A stretch of DNA of 64,000 nt from Pseudoduganella namucuonensis (GTDB taxonomy: Bacteria > Pseudomonadota > Gammaproteobacteria > Burkholderiales > Burkholderiaceae_D), in NCBI RefSeq assembly GCF_900116645.1, contig NZ_FPBO01000023.1, positions 62,001 through 126,000 of the forward strand, given 5' to 3'. The notes beneath the pieces were generated by a model. That model was not told the origin of the DNA, searched no databases, and saw only the letters and a program-made list of their open reading frames with translations. Below, piece after piece: positions 35,041 through 43,273 of the stretch. Both the position numbers and the translations under genes were made by a program. Position 1 is the first letter of the stretch; each line of letters begins with the position of its first letter.

Positions 35041-35868
35041 ATGATCATTACCATAATCAACCATACCGATTCGATCCAGGACGAAGAGCTGCAAACCGCG
35101 ATACGCGCGATCAACCGCCAGATCACGGAGGATTTCGCGCCGCACTGGGGCCTGAGCGCCACCTTGCGGCTCGGGGGACGCAGCAGCACGCAGCCGGACA
35201 AGCTGAACCCGCCCGACATGCGCGGCGACGCCATCCTCTATATGTGGGACCAGACCGACATCCCGAACGCGCTGGGCTATCACGACCGGAATGCCCGCGG
35301 CATCCCCTACGGCTTCGTGTTCACGGAGCTGGCGGACAGCCTGGGCGAGCCGTGGTCGGTGACCCTGTCCCACGAGGCGCTGGAGCTGCTCGCGGACCCG
35401 CACGTCAACCTGCTGGTCGCCGGCCCCCACCCCAGCGAGGACAGGACCGTGTTCCACTGGTACGAAATGTCCGACGCGGTGCAGGACGAGACGTACGAGA
35501 TAGACGGCGTCCCGGTGTCCAACTTCGTGCTGCCGCTGTATTTCACGCCCGACGCGGAACCCGGCAGCCGCAACGACTTCCTCGGGCGCTCCCACGGCGC
35601 CACGTCGCTGGTGTCGTTCGGCATCAACCCGGGCGGCTACATCGGATTCTTCGATCCCCAAACGGGCGAGCACGAGACCTACGCCATGGCGGACGACCCG
35701 GTCGCCATGCAACGGCTCGCGACGAAAAAAGTGCAAACGGCGAGCCGCCGTGCGCACCGGACCGCGCGCGCCTCCATCGACGAGATCTTGGGCCGGGAAC
35801 GCATCACCGCGAAGGCCGCCGCGTCGGTGGAGCGCAGGTCGTCGCGCAAGTACGAGAAAATAAACTGA
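35041..35868 (+). CDS. Conserved protein with HEALE peptidase-like motif, function unknown
   Basis: A 275-residue protein with no signal peptide. Its centre reads VTLSHEALELLADPHVNLL, a helix with an HExxE core that resembles zinc-metallopeptidase active sites, followed by HWYEMSDAVQDETYEIDG and VSNFVLPLYFTPDAEPG. I recall a scattered bacterial family with this HE..E..xxDP / YE..D.V..Y.I.G..VS.FV.P pattern that is annotated only as hypothetical. The C-terminal 60 residues are basic (TASRRAHRTARAS). A TATAGT -10-like element is at 34910. The gene is isolated between rimO and the flagellin gene. Confidence 0.75.
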   Translation: MIITIINHTDSIQDEELQTAIRAINRQITEDFAPHWGLSATLRLGGRSSTQPDKLNPPDMRGDAILYMWDQTDIPNALGYHDRNARGIPYGFVFTELADSLGEPWSVTLSHEALELLADPHVNLLVAGPHPSEDRTVFHWYEMSDAVQDETYEIDGVPVSNFVLPLYFTPDAEPGSRNDFLGRSHGATSLVSFGINPGGYIGFFDPQTGEHETYAMADDPVAMQRLATKKVQTASRRAHRTARASIDEILGRERITAKAAASVERRSSRKYEKIN

Positions 35869-36001
35869 CGGACGCGGGCGGCCGGACGGCCCGCGGGCTC
35901 GCCCGGGCCGTTCGGCCGCGCCGCGCTGTGACGAAAATGCGGCAGACTTCCGATGGCGCTTATAGTAGAATTTCCGTCAATCAATATCGGAAGATTGCGC
36001 C

Positions 36002-36847
36002 GTGCTGAGCCTCCACACCAATTCCGCGTCGCTCGCCGCGAACAACGCGGCGGACCGCTCCCAGAAACTACTGGGCACCTCCAACACGCGCCTGGCCACC
36101 GGCTACCGCATCAATTCCGCCCAGGACGACGCCGCCGGCCTGCAAATCGCCACCCGGCTGCACGCGCAGAACAGCGGCATGCGCGTCGCCATGCGCAACA
36201 CCCAGAACAGCATCTCCAAGCTGCAATCGATCGACGCCATGATGGAGGGCCTGGGCAAGTCCCTGCTGCGCATGGCCGAGCTGGCCACGATGGCCGCCGA
36301 CGACGGCTACAGCGACACCGACCGGGCCGCGATGCAGGCCGAGTACGACGAGCTGGGCCGGGAAAACAGCCGCGTGGTGTCGGAAGACCTGCTCAATGGC
36401 GACAGCGGCTTCTTCCCCGGCGAGGACGACAGCCCCGATTTCAACACCCGCTTCCAGTTCGGCGCCAGCGCGGACGAGAGCACGGAGTACAATTTCGAGC
36501 AGACCTGGCAGTCGGCCTACGACGCGGCCCAGAACAACGCCGGAACCGGTGTCGAGCTATTGAATGGCAACGCGAACGCCAGCATCGGCAAGCTCCAGGA
36601 GGCGGTCGGCAAGGTCGGTACCTCGCGCTCGGAGCTGGGCGGGCTGATCAACCGGCTGCAGCACTCGTTCGACAATCTGATGACCATGCACGAGAACACC
36701 AGCACCGCCGAGGGCCGCATCATGGACACGGACTTCGCCAGTGAAACCGCGCAGGCCACCGTGCAGTTGATGCTGCTGCAATCGAGCACCAACATGATAC
36801 GCCGCAGCAACAGCAGCTCGGCGCTGGTGATCTCGCTGCTGAATTGA
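36002..36847 (+). CDS. Orphan short flagellin
   Basis: A 281-residue flagellin-family protein. The N-terminal D0/D1 coil (LSLHTNSASLAANNAADRSQ; LATGYRINSAQDDAAGLQIA) and the C-terminal partner coil (AEGRIMDTDFASETAQATVQ then LMLLQSSTNMIRRSNSS) are intact; the exposed middle is short and acidic (FFPGEDDSPDFNTRFQFG). The start is a GTG at 36002. No flagellar, chaperone or glycosylation gene is nearby, and no good sigma-28 promoter was found, so it is an orphan copy. It could be an alternative filament subunit or a T4P-independent surface protein. Confidence 0.88.
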   Translation: MLSLHTNSASLAANNAADRSQKLLGTSNTRLATGYRINSAQDDAAGLQIATRLHAQNSGMRVAMRNTQNSISKLQSIDAMMEGLGKSLLRMAELATMAADDGYSDTDRAAMQAEYDELGRENSRVVSEDLLNGDSGFFPGEDDSPDFNTRFQFGASADESTEYNFEQTWQSAYDAAQNNAGTGVELLNGNANASIGKLQEAVGKVGTSRSELGGLINRLQHSFDNLMTMHENTSTAEGRIMDTDFASETAQATVQLMLLQSSTNMIRRSNSSSALVISLLN

Positions 36848-36848
36848 A

Positions 36849-36870
36849 AAAGGGGCCGTCCGGCCCCTTT
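36849..36870. terminator. Bidirectional terminator between flagellin and phaR
   Basis: AAAGGGGCCG (36849-36858) and CGGCCCCTTT (36861-36870) form a perfect 10-bp stem with a 2-base nominal loop. A and T runs on each side serve both strands. It starts 2 bases after the flagellin stop and ends 10 bases before the phaR stop. Confidence 0.8.
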
Positions 36871-36880
36871 CATATTGAAC

Positions 36881-37438
36881 TTATTTCTTGTCGGTGGGCG
36901 GCACCACCGGCGCCATGAACGGGAAGGCCCCGAACAGGCTCTTGCTCTGGTTCTGCATCTGCTCCTGCATTTGCACGAACAGGGATTTGCTCTGGTCGAT
37001 ATAGTTGTTCATCATGCCCTGCATCATCGGACCCTGGACGTTCATGAACTGGGTCCACATTTCCGGGCTGAACGGCTTGCCGTCGACGGCGGCGCTGGTG
37101 AACTTGCGCTGGATGTCGGTGAAGGCTTCCACGTTCTTTTCCAGGTAGGAGCCCATCATGCCCTGCATCGCGTGCCCGTAATAGCGGATGATCTGCGCCA
37201 GCACGCCGGTCGAGAACATCGGCACGCCGCTGGCCTCCTCTTCCAGGATGATTTGCAGCAGGATGGCGCGGGTCAAGTCCTCGTTCGATTTGGCGTCGAC
37301 AACCGTGAATTCCTCGTTGTCCAGCACCAGCTGCTTTACGTCGGTTAACGTGATGTAAGAACTGGTCTGCGTGTCGTATAAACGGCGATTAGGGTATTTC
37401 TTGATCAAGCGTTCCGCACTTTTTTTAACACTACTCAT
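36881..37438 (-). CDS. phaR: Polyhydroxyalkanoate synthesis repressor PhaR
   Basis: PhaR binds polyhydroxyalkanoate granules and represses phasin and its own genes until polymer accumulates. The 185-residue product starts with the DNA-binding PHB accumulation domain (LIKKYPNRRLYDTQTSSYIT then LTDVKQLVLDNEEFTVVDAK), followed by two regulatory repeats and a Gln/Met-rich amphipathic tail (MQEQMQNQSKSLFGAFPF) suited to granule binding. The ATG at 37438 is preferred to a GTG 12 bases upstream. It is downstream of phaC on the same strand, but a terminator separates them. Confidence 0.95.
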   Translation of the reverse strand: MSSVKKSAERLIKKYPNRRLYDTQTSSYITLTDVKQLVLDNEEFTVVDAKSNEDLTRAILLQIILEEEASGVPMFSTGVLAQIIRYYGHAMQGMMGSYLEKNVEAFTDIQRKFTSAAVDGKPFSPEMWTQFMNVQGPMMQGMMNNYIDQSKSLFVQMQEQMQNQSKSLFGAFPFMAPVVPPTDKK

Positions 37439-37483
37439 CACAGGGTCCACTTATTGCGCCGCAGCGCATACTTTGTTAATCCG

Positions 37484-37512
37484 AAAAAAAAGCGAACCAA
37501 GGTTCGCTTTTT
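37484..37512 (-). terminator. Intrinsic terminator of phaC
   Basis: AAAAAGCGAACC (37487-37498) and GGTTCGCTTTTT (37501-37512) form a 12-bp stem with a 2-base loop; on the minus strand it ends in a run of eight T. It lies between the phaC stop (37615) and the phaR start. Confidence 0.85.
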
Positions 37513-37614
37513 CACAAGCCTTATTCACCTATTATAGAGTGAAAAAAACCCGCTTGGCACGTGCTTTCGTGGTTTATTGCATCGCAACTTGCCCTGCGAA
37601 ACAACAAGCCCGCA

Positions 37615-39351
37615 TTAACTGGCTTTTGCCTTGACGTAACGACCAGGCGCGGGTTCGATCACCCGGTACTTGGCGTTGCCCGGCTGCGCGGGCGGATCGA
37701 CATCCTTGCCGCCGTGCTCGGCCAGGAATTTGGCCCACTCCGGCCACCAGCTGCCGGGATGCTCGGTCGCGCCCTCGAACCAGGCCTCGGCGTCCGGACG
37801 CTTGCCCTTGGCTTTCAGCGCGGCGTCGTTGGTCCAGTAGTTGCGTTTCTTCTTGGCCGCCGGATTGATCACGCCGGCGATGTGGCCGGACGCGCCCAGG
37901 ATGAAGCGGTTGGCCTTCGGCTTTTTCGGGTTCAGGATGTCCATCGAACCGTAGGCCGAGTGCCATGGCACGATGTGGTCTTCGCGCGAGGCGTAGATGA
38001 AGGCCGGCGCGTCGATGGTCGACAGGTCGACCTTTTCGCCCGCCACCGTCAGCTTGCCCGGCACCTTCAGGTTGTTTTCCAGGTAAGTGTTGCGCAGGTA
38101 CCAGCAGAACATCGGGCCCGGCAGGTTGGTGCTGTCCGAGTTCCAGTACAGCAGGTCGAACGGCACCGGCTCGTTGCCCTTCAGGTAGTTCGACTGCACG
38201 TAGTTCCACACCAGGTCGTTCGGACGCAGGCTGGAGAAGGTGGTCGCCAGGTCGCGGCCCGGCATCAGGCCGCCGGATTTCAGGGTCTGCTCGCGCAGCT
38301 GCACCTGCTGCTCGTCGACGAACACGCTCAGCACGCCGGTGTCGCTGAAGTCGAGGAAGGTGGTCAGCAGCGTGACGCTGGCGGCCGGGTGCTCGCCGCG
38401 CGCGGCCATCACGGCCAGCGACGTGCCCACCAGGGTGCCGCCGACGCAGAAGCCGAGGATGTTGAGTTTGTCCTGGCCGGTGATTTCCTGCACCAGGTGC
38501 ACGGCGTTGACGACGCCGGTGTCGACGTAGTCGTCCCAGGTGGTGTTGGCCATGGACTGGTCCGGATTGCGCCAGGAGACCAGGAACACGGTGTTGCCCT
38601 GCTCCACCGCGTAGCGCACCAGCGAGTTTTCCGGTTGCAGGTCCAGGATGTAGAACTTGTTGATGCACGGCGGCACCAGCAGCAGCGGACGCTCGTGCAC
38701 CTTGGCCGTGGTCGGCGTGTACTGGATCAGCTGGAACAGGTGGTTTTCATACACCACCTGGCCCGGCGTGTTGCCCAGGTTGCGGCCCACCTCGAAAGCG
38801 GACTCGTCGGACAGGGAGATGTGGCCCTTGCCCATGTCGGCCAGCATGTTGGCCAGGCCCTTGGTCAGGCTTTCGCCCTTGGTTTCCACCAGTTTTTGCT
38901 GCGCTTCGGGGTTCGTAGCCAGGAAGTTGGCAGGCGACATGGCGTCCACCACTTGCTGCACGGCGAAGCGGATTTTTTGCTGCTGCTGCGGCGCGGCCTC
39001 GATGGCTTCCGCCATGGCCGTCAGGAATTTGGAGTTGAGCAGGTATGATGCGGCATTGAACGCGGTGACCGGGTTGCTTTGCCACGCGGGCGAGGAAAAG
39101 CGGCGGTCGGAGACGGCGGGCGCCTTGCCCGCCAGGAACTCCTGCCACAGCGCGCCGAACTGCTGGAAGTAGTCGTTCTTCAGTTGCTCGATCGCGTCTG
39201 GCTTGATGACGGCGCCGGCGTCGCGCAGAATGGCGGCCACCGGATGCGACTGGACTTCGGGCGTCATGTTGAACCAGGATTGCCACTGGTTGGGGTCGCT
39301 GAACTGCGACATCCATGCGTTGGCAAAGGCTTGAGGATCAGGCAATTTCAT
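37615..39351 (-). CDS. phaC: Class I poly(3-hydroxyalkanoate) synthase PhaC
   Basis: PhaC polymerises 3-hydroxyacyl-CoA into storage granules. The 578-residue product has class I length, the N-terminal region FANAWMSQFSDPNQWQSWF, the lipase-like box GFCVGGT with the catalytic cysteine, and SREDHIVPWHS and GASGHIAGVINP holding the catalytic aspartate and histidine. The phaA/phaB genes are not adjacent; phaR follows, as is common in this family of bacteria. The C-terminus PAPGRYVKAKAS is typical. Confidence 0.97.
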   Translation of the reverse strand: MKLPDPQAFANAWMSQFSDPNQWQSWFNMTPEVQSHPVAAILRDAGAVIKPDAIEQLKNDYFQQFGALWQEFLAGKAPAVSDRRFSSPAWQSNPVTAFNAASYLLNSKFLTAMAEAIEAAPQQQQKIRFAVQQVVDAMSPANFLATNPEAQQKLVETKGESLTKGLANMLADMGKGHISLSDESAFEVGRNLGNTPGQVVYENHLFQLIQYTPTTAKVHERPLLLVPPCINKFYILDLQPENSLVRYAVEQGNTVFLVSWRNPDQSMANTTWDDYVDTGVVNAVHLVQEITGQDKLNILGFCVGGTLVGTSLAVMAARGEHPAASVTLLTTFLDFSDTGVLSVFVDEQQVQLREQTLKSGGLMPGRDLATTFSSLRPNDLVWNYVQSNYLKGNEPVPFDLLYWNSDSTNLPGPMFCWYLRNTYLENNLKVPGKLTVAGEKVDLSTIDAPAFIYASREDHIVPWHSAYGSMDILNPKKPKANRFILGASGHIAGVINPAAKKKRNYWTNDAALKAKGKRPDAEAWFEGATEHPGSWWPEWAKFLAEHGGKDVDPPAQPGNAKYRVIEPAPGRYVKAKAS

Positions 39352-39390
39352 ATTTATTCCATTTTTAATGAGTTTTTACCGGAACTGCTT

Positions 39391-39600
39391 ATGCTGATAG
39401 TCGCTGTTGCTTGGATTTACGTGGTTGCGCTCATGGCGCTGACCGAACCTACTGTCGTCGCCGGAATTATGACGTTTTTAAGCTATTGCGTGTTGCCATT
39501 GGGAATACTATTTTATTTAACAGGGTCGGGCCGGCGCAAGCGCGCCCGCGCCCTGGAAGAGCGGGCGCGGGCGGCCAGCCAGCGGCCACCCGAAGCTTAA
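39391..39600 (+). CDS. Small membrane protein of 69 residues
   Basis: The product begins MLIVAVAWIYVVALMALTEP, contains a second hydrophobic stretch (IMTFLSYCVLPLGILFYLTG) and ends with a very basic/charged tail (GSGRRKRARALEERARAASQ). Two membrane helices with a cytoplasmic tail are expected. It is divergent from phaC and its stop codon overlaps the pgeF stop on the other strand by 3 bases. Such small proteins are often conserved in the family next to phaC/pgeF; the function is unknown. The start is the first ATG of the hydrophobic segment. Confidence 0.65.
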   Translation: MLIVAVAWIYVVALMALTEPTVVAGIMTFLSYCVLPLGILFYLTGSGRRKRARALEERARAASQRPPEA

Positions 39601-40430
39601 GCGCCATTCCCGGCGCCACCACCCGCCTTGCCTTTGATCCAGATCAAACTGGCTTGACGTCCGGTCACGCCATCGCGCCGGTACGAATAGAAGCGGCCTG
39701 AATTCGACACGGTGCAGTATTCGCCGCCCGCGACGCGCGTCACCCCCACCCTGCGAAGCACGGCCCGTGCCAGGGCGTACAAATCGGCCAGATGCTTGCC
39801 CGGCCGCGCGGCCACGGGGCGGAAGGCCGCCCGCACCTCGTCCCGGGCGGCCGGGTCCGGCGCGCCTTCCACGAAGGCCTTCAGCACATCGGCCCCCACC
39901 TCGAAGCGGGCGGGGCCGATCGCCACGCCCAGCCACGCCAGCACTTCGCCCGCACCTTTTTCGCGCATGGCGCGCACTGTTTCCTCCAGTACACCGTTGG
40001 CCAGGCCGCGCCAGCCCGCGTGCGCCGCGCCCACCACGGTGCCGGCGGTGTCGCAGAACAGCACCGGCAGGCAATCGGCCGTGAGGATAACGCAAACCGT
40101 GTCCGGCGCGCGCGCGATACTGGCGTCGGCCACCGGCACCTCGCCCGGGCGCACCCGCCCCGCGTCCGCCACGGCCACGCCGTGCACCTGGCTGAGCCAG
40201 ACCGGCTCGTCCGGCAGCACCGCCGTCAGCGCGGCGCGGTTGGCCGCCACGTTGTGCGGCTGGTCGCCCACGTGGATGCCAAGGTTCAGCCCGCCGCCGC
40301 CCTGGCCGTCGTCATAGGGCGCGGCGCTGACGCCGCCGCGCCGCATGGTCGCCAGCGCGCCGATGTTGGGGGGAAGGTCGGGCCAGTCGGGCGCCAGCCA
40401 GCCGGGGGAGCGGGATAGGGAGTCGGTCAC
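39597..40430 (-). CDS. pgeF: Peptidoglycan editing factor PgeF (laccase-domain protein)
   Basis: PgeF (YfiH/YlmD family) is a copper- or zinc-binding purine/peptidoglycan-precursor editing enzyme that removes mis-incorporated residues from UDP-MurNAc. The 277-residue product has the family motifs VWLSQVHGVAVADAG, ILTADCLPVLFCD and GAAHAGWRGLANGVLEETV. The start is the GTG at 40430, which overlaps the rluD stop (GTGA); a longer reading into rluD is only arginine-rich noise. rluD-pgeF is a widely conserved pair. Confidence 0.93.
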   Translation of the reverse strand: MTDSLSRSPGWLAPDWPDLPPNIGALATMRRGGVSAAPYDDGQGGGGLNLGIHVGDQPHNVAANRAALTAVLPDEPVWLSQVHGVAVADAGRVRPGEVPVADASIARAPDTVCVILTADCLPVLFCDTAGTVVGAAHAGWRGLANGVLEETVRAMREKGAGEVLAWLGVAIGPARFEVGADVLKAFVEGAPDPAARDEVRAAFRPVAARPGKHLADLYALARAVLRRVGVTRVAGGEYCTVSNSGRFYSYRRDGVTGRQASLIWIKGKAGGGAGNGA

Positions 40431-41512
40431 TCGTCGTCTTCCTCGTCGTCGAAATCGTCGCCGTAGTCGTAATCGTACTGTTCCTCGATGTCGCCGCCGA
40501 CATCGTTCAGGCCGGGATTGGCGATGCCGGCCGACTCGATCAGCGCGGCGAAGTCGTCCGCCAGCGGCACGCGCCACTCGCAGGCCTCGCCGGTGGCCGG
40601 ATGCACCAGCCCCAGGCGGCGCGCCTGCAGCGCCTGGCGCGGGAAGAAGTGCGTCAGGTGCGGCTTGCCGTAGACATAGTCGCCCACCAGCGGGAAGCCC
40701 AGGTGCGCCATGTGGACGCGGATCTGGTGCGTGCGGCCCGTTTCAAGACGGCATTGCACCAGGCTGACCGGGCGGCGGTCCAGCAGGCCCGATTCGATGC
40801 GCTCGTAGTGCGTGATGGCGGGCTTCGAGCCCAGGCTGGTCGAGACGGCCATTTTCACGCGGTCCTTCGGATGCCGGCCCATGGAGGCGTTCATGGTGCC
40901 GCCCTTTTGAGGCGTGCCCCACACCAGCGCCCAGTATTCGCGCTTGACGGTGCGCGCCTGCAACTGGCGCACCAGGTCGGTCTGCGACGCCAGCGTCTTG
41001 CCCACCACCATCAGGCCGGAGGTGTCCTTGTCCAGGCGGTGCACGATGCCGGCGCGCGGCACGCCGGTCAGCTGCGGGCAGTGGTGCAGCAGGCCGTTCA
41101 GCAGCGTGCCGGACCAGTTGCCCGAACCGGGGTGGACCACCAGGCCGGCAGGCTTGTTCACGACGATCAGGTGTTCGTCCTCGAACACGATGTTCAGCGC
41201 CATCGGCTCGGGCTTATAGGCCTCGGAGTCCTGGTCGGGCTGGGGCAGGATCACCACCTTCTCGTCGCCGTAGACGGTGGCCTTGGTTTTGGACGGCTTG
41301 CCGTCCACGGTAACGAAGCCTTCCTCGATCCACATCTGCAGACGCACGCGCGAAAATTGCGGCACCAGCTTGGAAATCACCTTATCGAGGCGTTCGCCAC
41401 ACGAATCCGGGCTCAGTTCGAGTACGATAGGGGCCAATGCGTCGACCACCTCGTCTTCGCCCAGGAACTCGGCGTCCGCGTCGGCGTCTATTTCGTTATT
41501 AGTTAAAGTCAC
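40427..41512 (-). CDS. rluD: 23S rRNA pseudouridine synthase RluD
   Basis: RluD makes three pseudouridines in helix 69 of 23S rRNA. The 361-residue product has an N-terminal S4 RNA-binding domain (ERLDKVISKLVPQFSR; WIEEGFVTVDGKP), the catalytic RluA-family motif GIVHRLDKDTSGLMVV, and RTHQIRVHMAHLGFPLVGD. It ends with an acidic tail (DYDYGDDFDDEEDDE). The GTG at 41512 with GGGA upstream is chosen; a longer frame to 41608 would run into bamD. It is divergent from bamD. Confidence 0.93.
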   Translation of the reverse strand: MTLTNNEIDADADAEFLGEDEVVDALAPIVLELSPDSCGERLDKVISKLVPQFSRVRLQMWIEEGFVTVDGKPSKTKATVYGDEKVVILPQPDQDSEAYKPEPMALNIVFEDEHLIVVNKPAGLVVHPGSGNWSGTLLNGLLHHCPQLTGVPRAGIVHRLDKDTSGLMVVGKTLASQTDLVRQLQARTVKREYWALVWGTPQKGGTMNASMGRHPKDRVKMAVSTSLGSKPAITHYERIESGLLDRRPVSLVQCRLETGRTHQIRVHMAHLGFPLVGDYVYGKPHLTHFFPRQALQARRLGLVHPATGEACEWRVPLADDFAALIESAGIANPGLNDVGGDIEEQYDYDYGDDFDDEEDDE

Positions 41513-41527
41513 AGCATTCCCATCGGC

Positions 41528-41533
41528 TATAAT
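41528..41533 (+). promoter_or_regulatory. -10 element (TATAAT) of bamD in the rluD-bamD gap
   Basis: A perfect TATAAT is placed 45 bases before the bamD ATG in the 65-base divergent gap. The -35 region (AAAGTC) is weak. The opposite strand reads TATAGC-like sequence that could serve rluD. Confidence 0.5.
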
Positions 41534-41577
41534 CAGCCTGTTGTAAAAATCTTGGTTAAACGTTCTTGCAAAACAAC

Positions 41578-42378
41578 ATGCAAAAAAAATTATCGGTAGT
41601 TGCAGCAACAGTCGTACTGCTAGGTTTATCCGCGTGTAGCTTGCTGCCGGAAAAGGCAGATGAAACCAAAGGTTGGTCCGCTACGAAATTATACTCGGAG
41701 GCCATGGAGGAATTGGAAGGCGCGCACTATGAGCGCGCAATTCAGTTGTTCGAAAGACTGGAATCGAGCTACCCGTTCGGTACGTACGCGCAGCAGGCGC
41801 AGATGAATATCGCCTATGCCAACTACAAGGCCCAGGACCAGGCCCAGGCGCTGGCCGCGGTGGAACGCTTCGTCAAGCTGCACCCGAACCACACGCACGT
41901 GGACTATATGTACTACCTGCGCGGCCTGATCAGCTTCAACGATCAGATCGGCTTCCTGAACTTCATCTACGAACAGGACCCCACCGAGCGCGACCCGAAA
42001 GCGACGCGCGAGGCCTTCACGGCGTTCAAGGCGCTGGTCGAGAAGTTCCCGGACAGCCAGTATACGCCGGATGCCATCGACCGCATGAAGTATCTGATCA
42101 ACGCGATGGCCTCCTACGAGGTGCACGTGGCGCGCTACTACTACCGCCGCGGCGCCTACCTGGCGTCGGTCAACCGCGCCATGGGCGTGCTAAGCGACTA
42201 CCGCGACTCGCCGTCGATCGAGGAGGCGCTGTTCATCATGATCCGCGGCTACGACAAGATGGGCAACAAGCAGCTGCACGACGACGCCCTGCGCGTCTTC
42301 AAGCAGAACTACCCGAACAGCAAGTTCCTCGAAGAAGGCGTGAAGAAGGAACGGCAGTGGTGGAAGTTCTGGAGCTGA
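41578..42378 (+). CDS. bamD: Outer-membrane assembly lipoprotein BamD
   Basis: BamD is the essential lipoprotein of the BAM complex that inserts beta-barrels into the outer membrane. The 266-residue product has a lipoprotein signal (VVLLGLSAC, then SLLPEK) and TPR repeats (LYSEAMEELEGAHYERAIQL; YAQQAQMNIAYANYKAQDQA). The family block VDYMYYLRGLISFND and the ending KKERQWWKFWS are typical. The ATG at 41578 is used; a TTG at 41566 is possible. A REP-like hairpin follows the stop. Confidence 0.95.
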   Translation: MQKKLSVVAATVVLLGLSACSLLPEKADETKGWSATKLYSEAMEELEGAHYERAIQLFERLESSYPFGTYAQQAQMNIAYANYKAQDQAQALAAVERFVKLHPNHTHVDYMYYLRGLISFNDQIGFLNFIYEQDPTERDPKATREAFTAFKALVEKFPDSQYTPDAIDRMKYLINAMASYEVHVARYYYRRGAYLASVNRAMGVLSDYRDSPSIEEALFIMIRGYDKMGNKQLHDDALRVFKQNYPNSKFLEEGVKKERQWWKFWS

Positions 42379-42395
42379 TCTGACGGCGCGTCATA

Positions 42396-42461
42396 GGGGA
42401 CAGACCCTCCGCGCCACACACCTGGGCTAGGGCCGCGGCCGGTGGTCGCGGGTCTGTCCCC
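42396..42461. repeat. REP-like hairpin with GGGGACAGACCC arms
   Basis: GGGGACAGACCC (42396-42407) and GGGTCTGTCCCC (42450-42461) are perfect 12-base inverted arms around a 42-base loop with further G+C-rich self-complementarity. It lies between the convergent bamD and yaaA genes. The arms match the 28007-28072 element and differ from the 3801-3831 element at one position of the core. Confidence 0.8.
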
Positions 42462-42473
42462 GGTGTGACCGCC

Positions 42474-43244
42474 TTAGTCCGCGATCCTGCGCCGGAACAC
42501 CCAGGTCCGCTCATCCGAATCCTTCTTGTCGAAGGCGTAGCCGTCGACATCGAAGGCTTTCAGCTTTTCCGGATTGTTGATGTTCTTCACCGCCGCGTAG
42601 CGCGCCAGCAGGCCGCGCGCGCGCTTGGCGTAGAACGAGATGATCTTGTATTTGCCGTTCTTCCAGTCCTCGAACACCGGCGTGATCACCGGCACCGCCA
42701 GCTTGGCGCGCTTGACGGACTTGAAATACTCCTCCGACGCCAGGTTCACCAGCACTTCGGCGCCCTGCTCCTCGGCCGTCCGGTTCAGCGCGTTGGTGAT
42801 GGTGTCGCCCCAGAACGCGTACAGGTCCTTGCCGCGCGGCGTGTGCAGGCGGGTGCCCATTTCCAGCCGGTGCGGGTGGATCAGGTCCAGCGGCCGCAGC
42901 ATGCCGTACAGGCCGGACAGGATGCGCACGCGCGACTGCGCGTAATCCAGCTGCTTCGGCGTCAGCGTGCGCGCCGCCAGGCCGTCGTAGACGTCGCCGT
43001 TGAAGGTCATCACCGCCTGGCGCGCCTCGGACGTATCCTTGGTCCACGAGGCGTAGCGGGCCACGTTCAGCGTCGACAGCGTGTCCGAGATGTCCATCAG
43101 CTCGCCGATGCCGGCCGGCGAGAACTCGCGCAGGCGGTCGATCAACTGTTCGGAGTGGTCCAGGAAATCGGGTTGCGTGTGCAGCTTGGTGGTGGGAGGC
43201 GTCTCGAGGTCGAGACTCTTTGCGGGCGAAAGCACTATCAGCAT
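42474..43244 (-). CDS. yaaA: Peroxide stress protein YaaA
   Basis: YaaA (DUF328) lowers free iron and protects DNA during hydrogen peroxide stress. The 256-residue product shows the whole family signature: MLIVLSPAKSLDLETPP, the NVARYASW block, AVMTFNGDVYDGL, LSGLYGMLRPLDLIHPHRLE and MGTRL, then KIISFYAKRARGLLARY. It is divergent from the PIN-domain gene across a 29-base gap. Confidence 0.95.
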   Translation of the reverse strand: MLIVLSPAKSLDLETPPTTKLHTQPDFLDHSEQLIDRLREFSPAGIGELMDISDTLSTLNVARYASWTKDTSEARQAVMTFNGDVYDGLAARTLTPKQLDYAQSRVRILSGLYGMLRPLDLIHPHRLEMGTRLHTPRGKDLYAFWGDTITNALNRTAEEQGAEVLVNLASEEYFKSVKRAKLAVPVITPVFEDWKNGKYKIISFYAKRARGLLARYAAVKNINNPEKLKAFDVDGYAFDKKDSDERTWVFRRRIAD

Positions 43245-43273
43245 AAAATCGAAAAACTTACGTTAAGACAAGA

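Noticed and set aside
35941..36001. Sigma-28 flagellar promoter before the orphan flagellin
   Set aside because: No TAAAGTTT/GCCGATAA pair at the right spacing; only an 8-base inverted repeat (CTTCCGAT at 35947 and ATCGGAAG at 35986) and a TATAGT hexamer were seen.
37371..37634. Plus-strand frame with signal-like start across the phaR-phaC gap
   Set aside because: It runs through the phaC terminator hairpin and antisense to phaR; no ribosome site and no conserved features.
40431..40577. N-terminal extension of pgeF into rluD
   Set aside because: The added residues are arginine-rich and do not resemble the family; the GTG at 40430 overlaps the rluD stop in the usual way.
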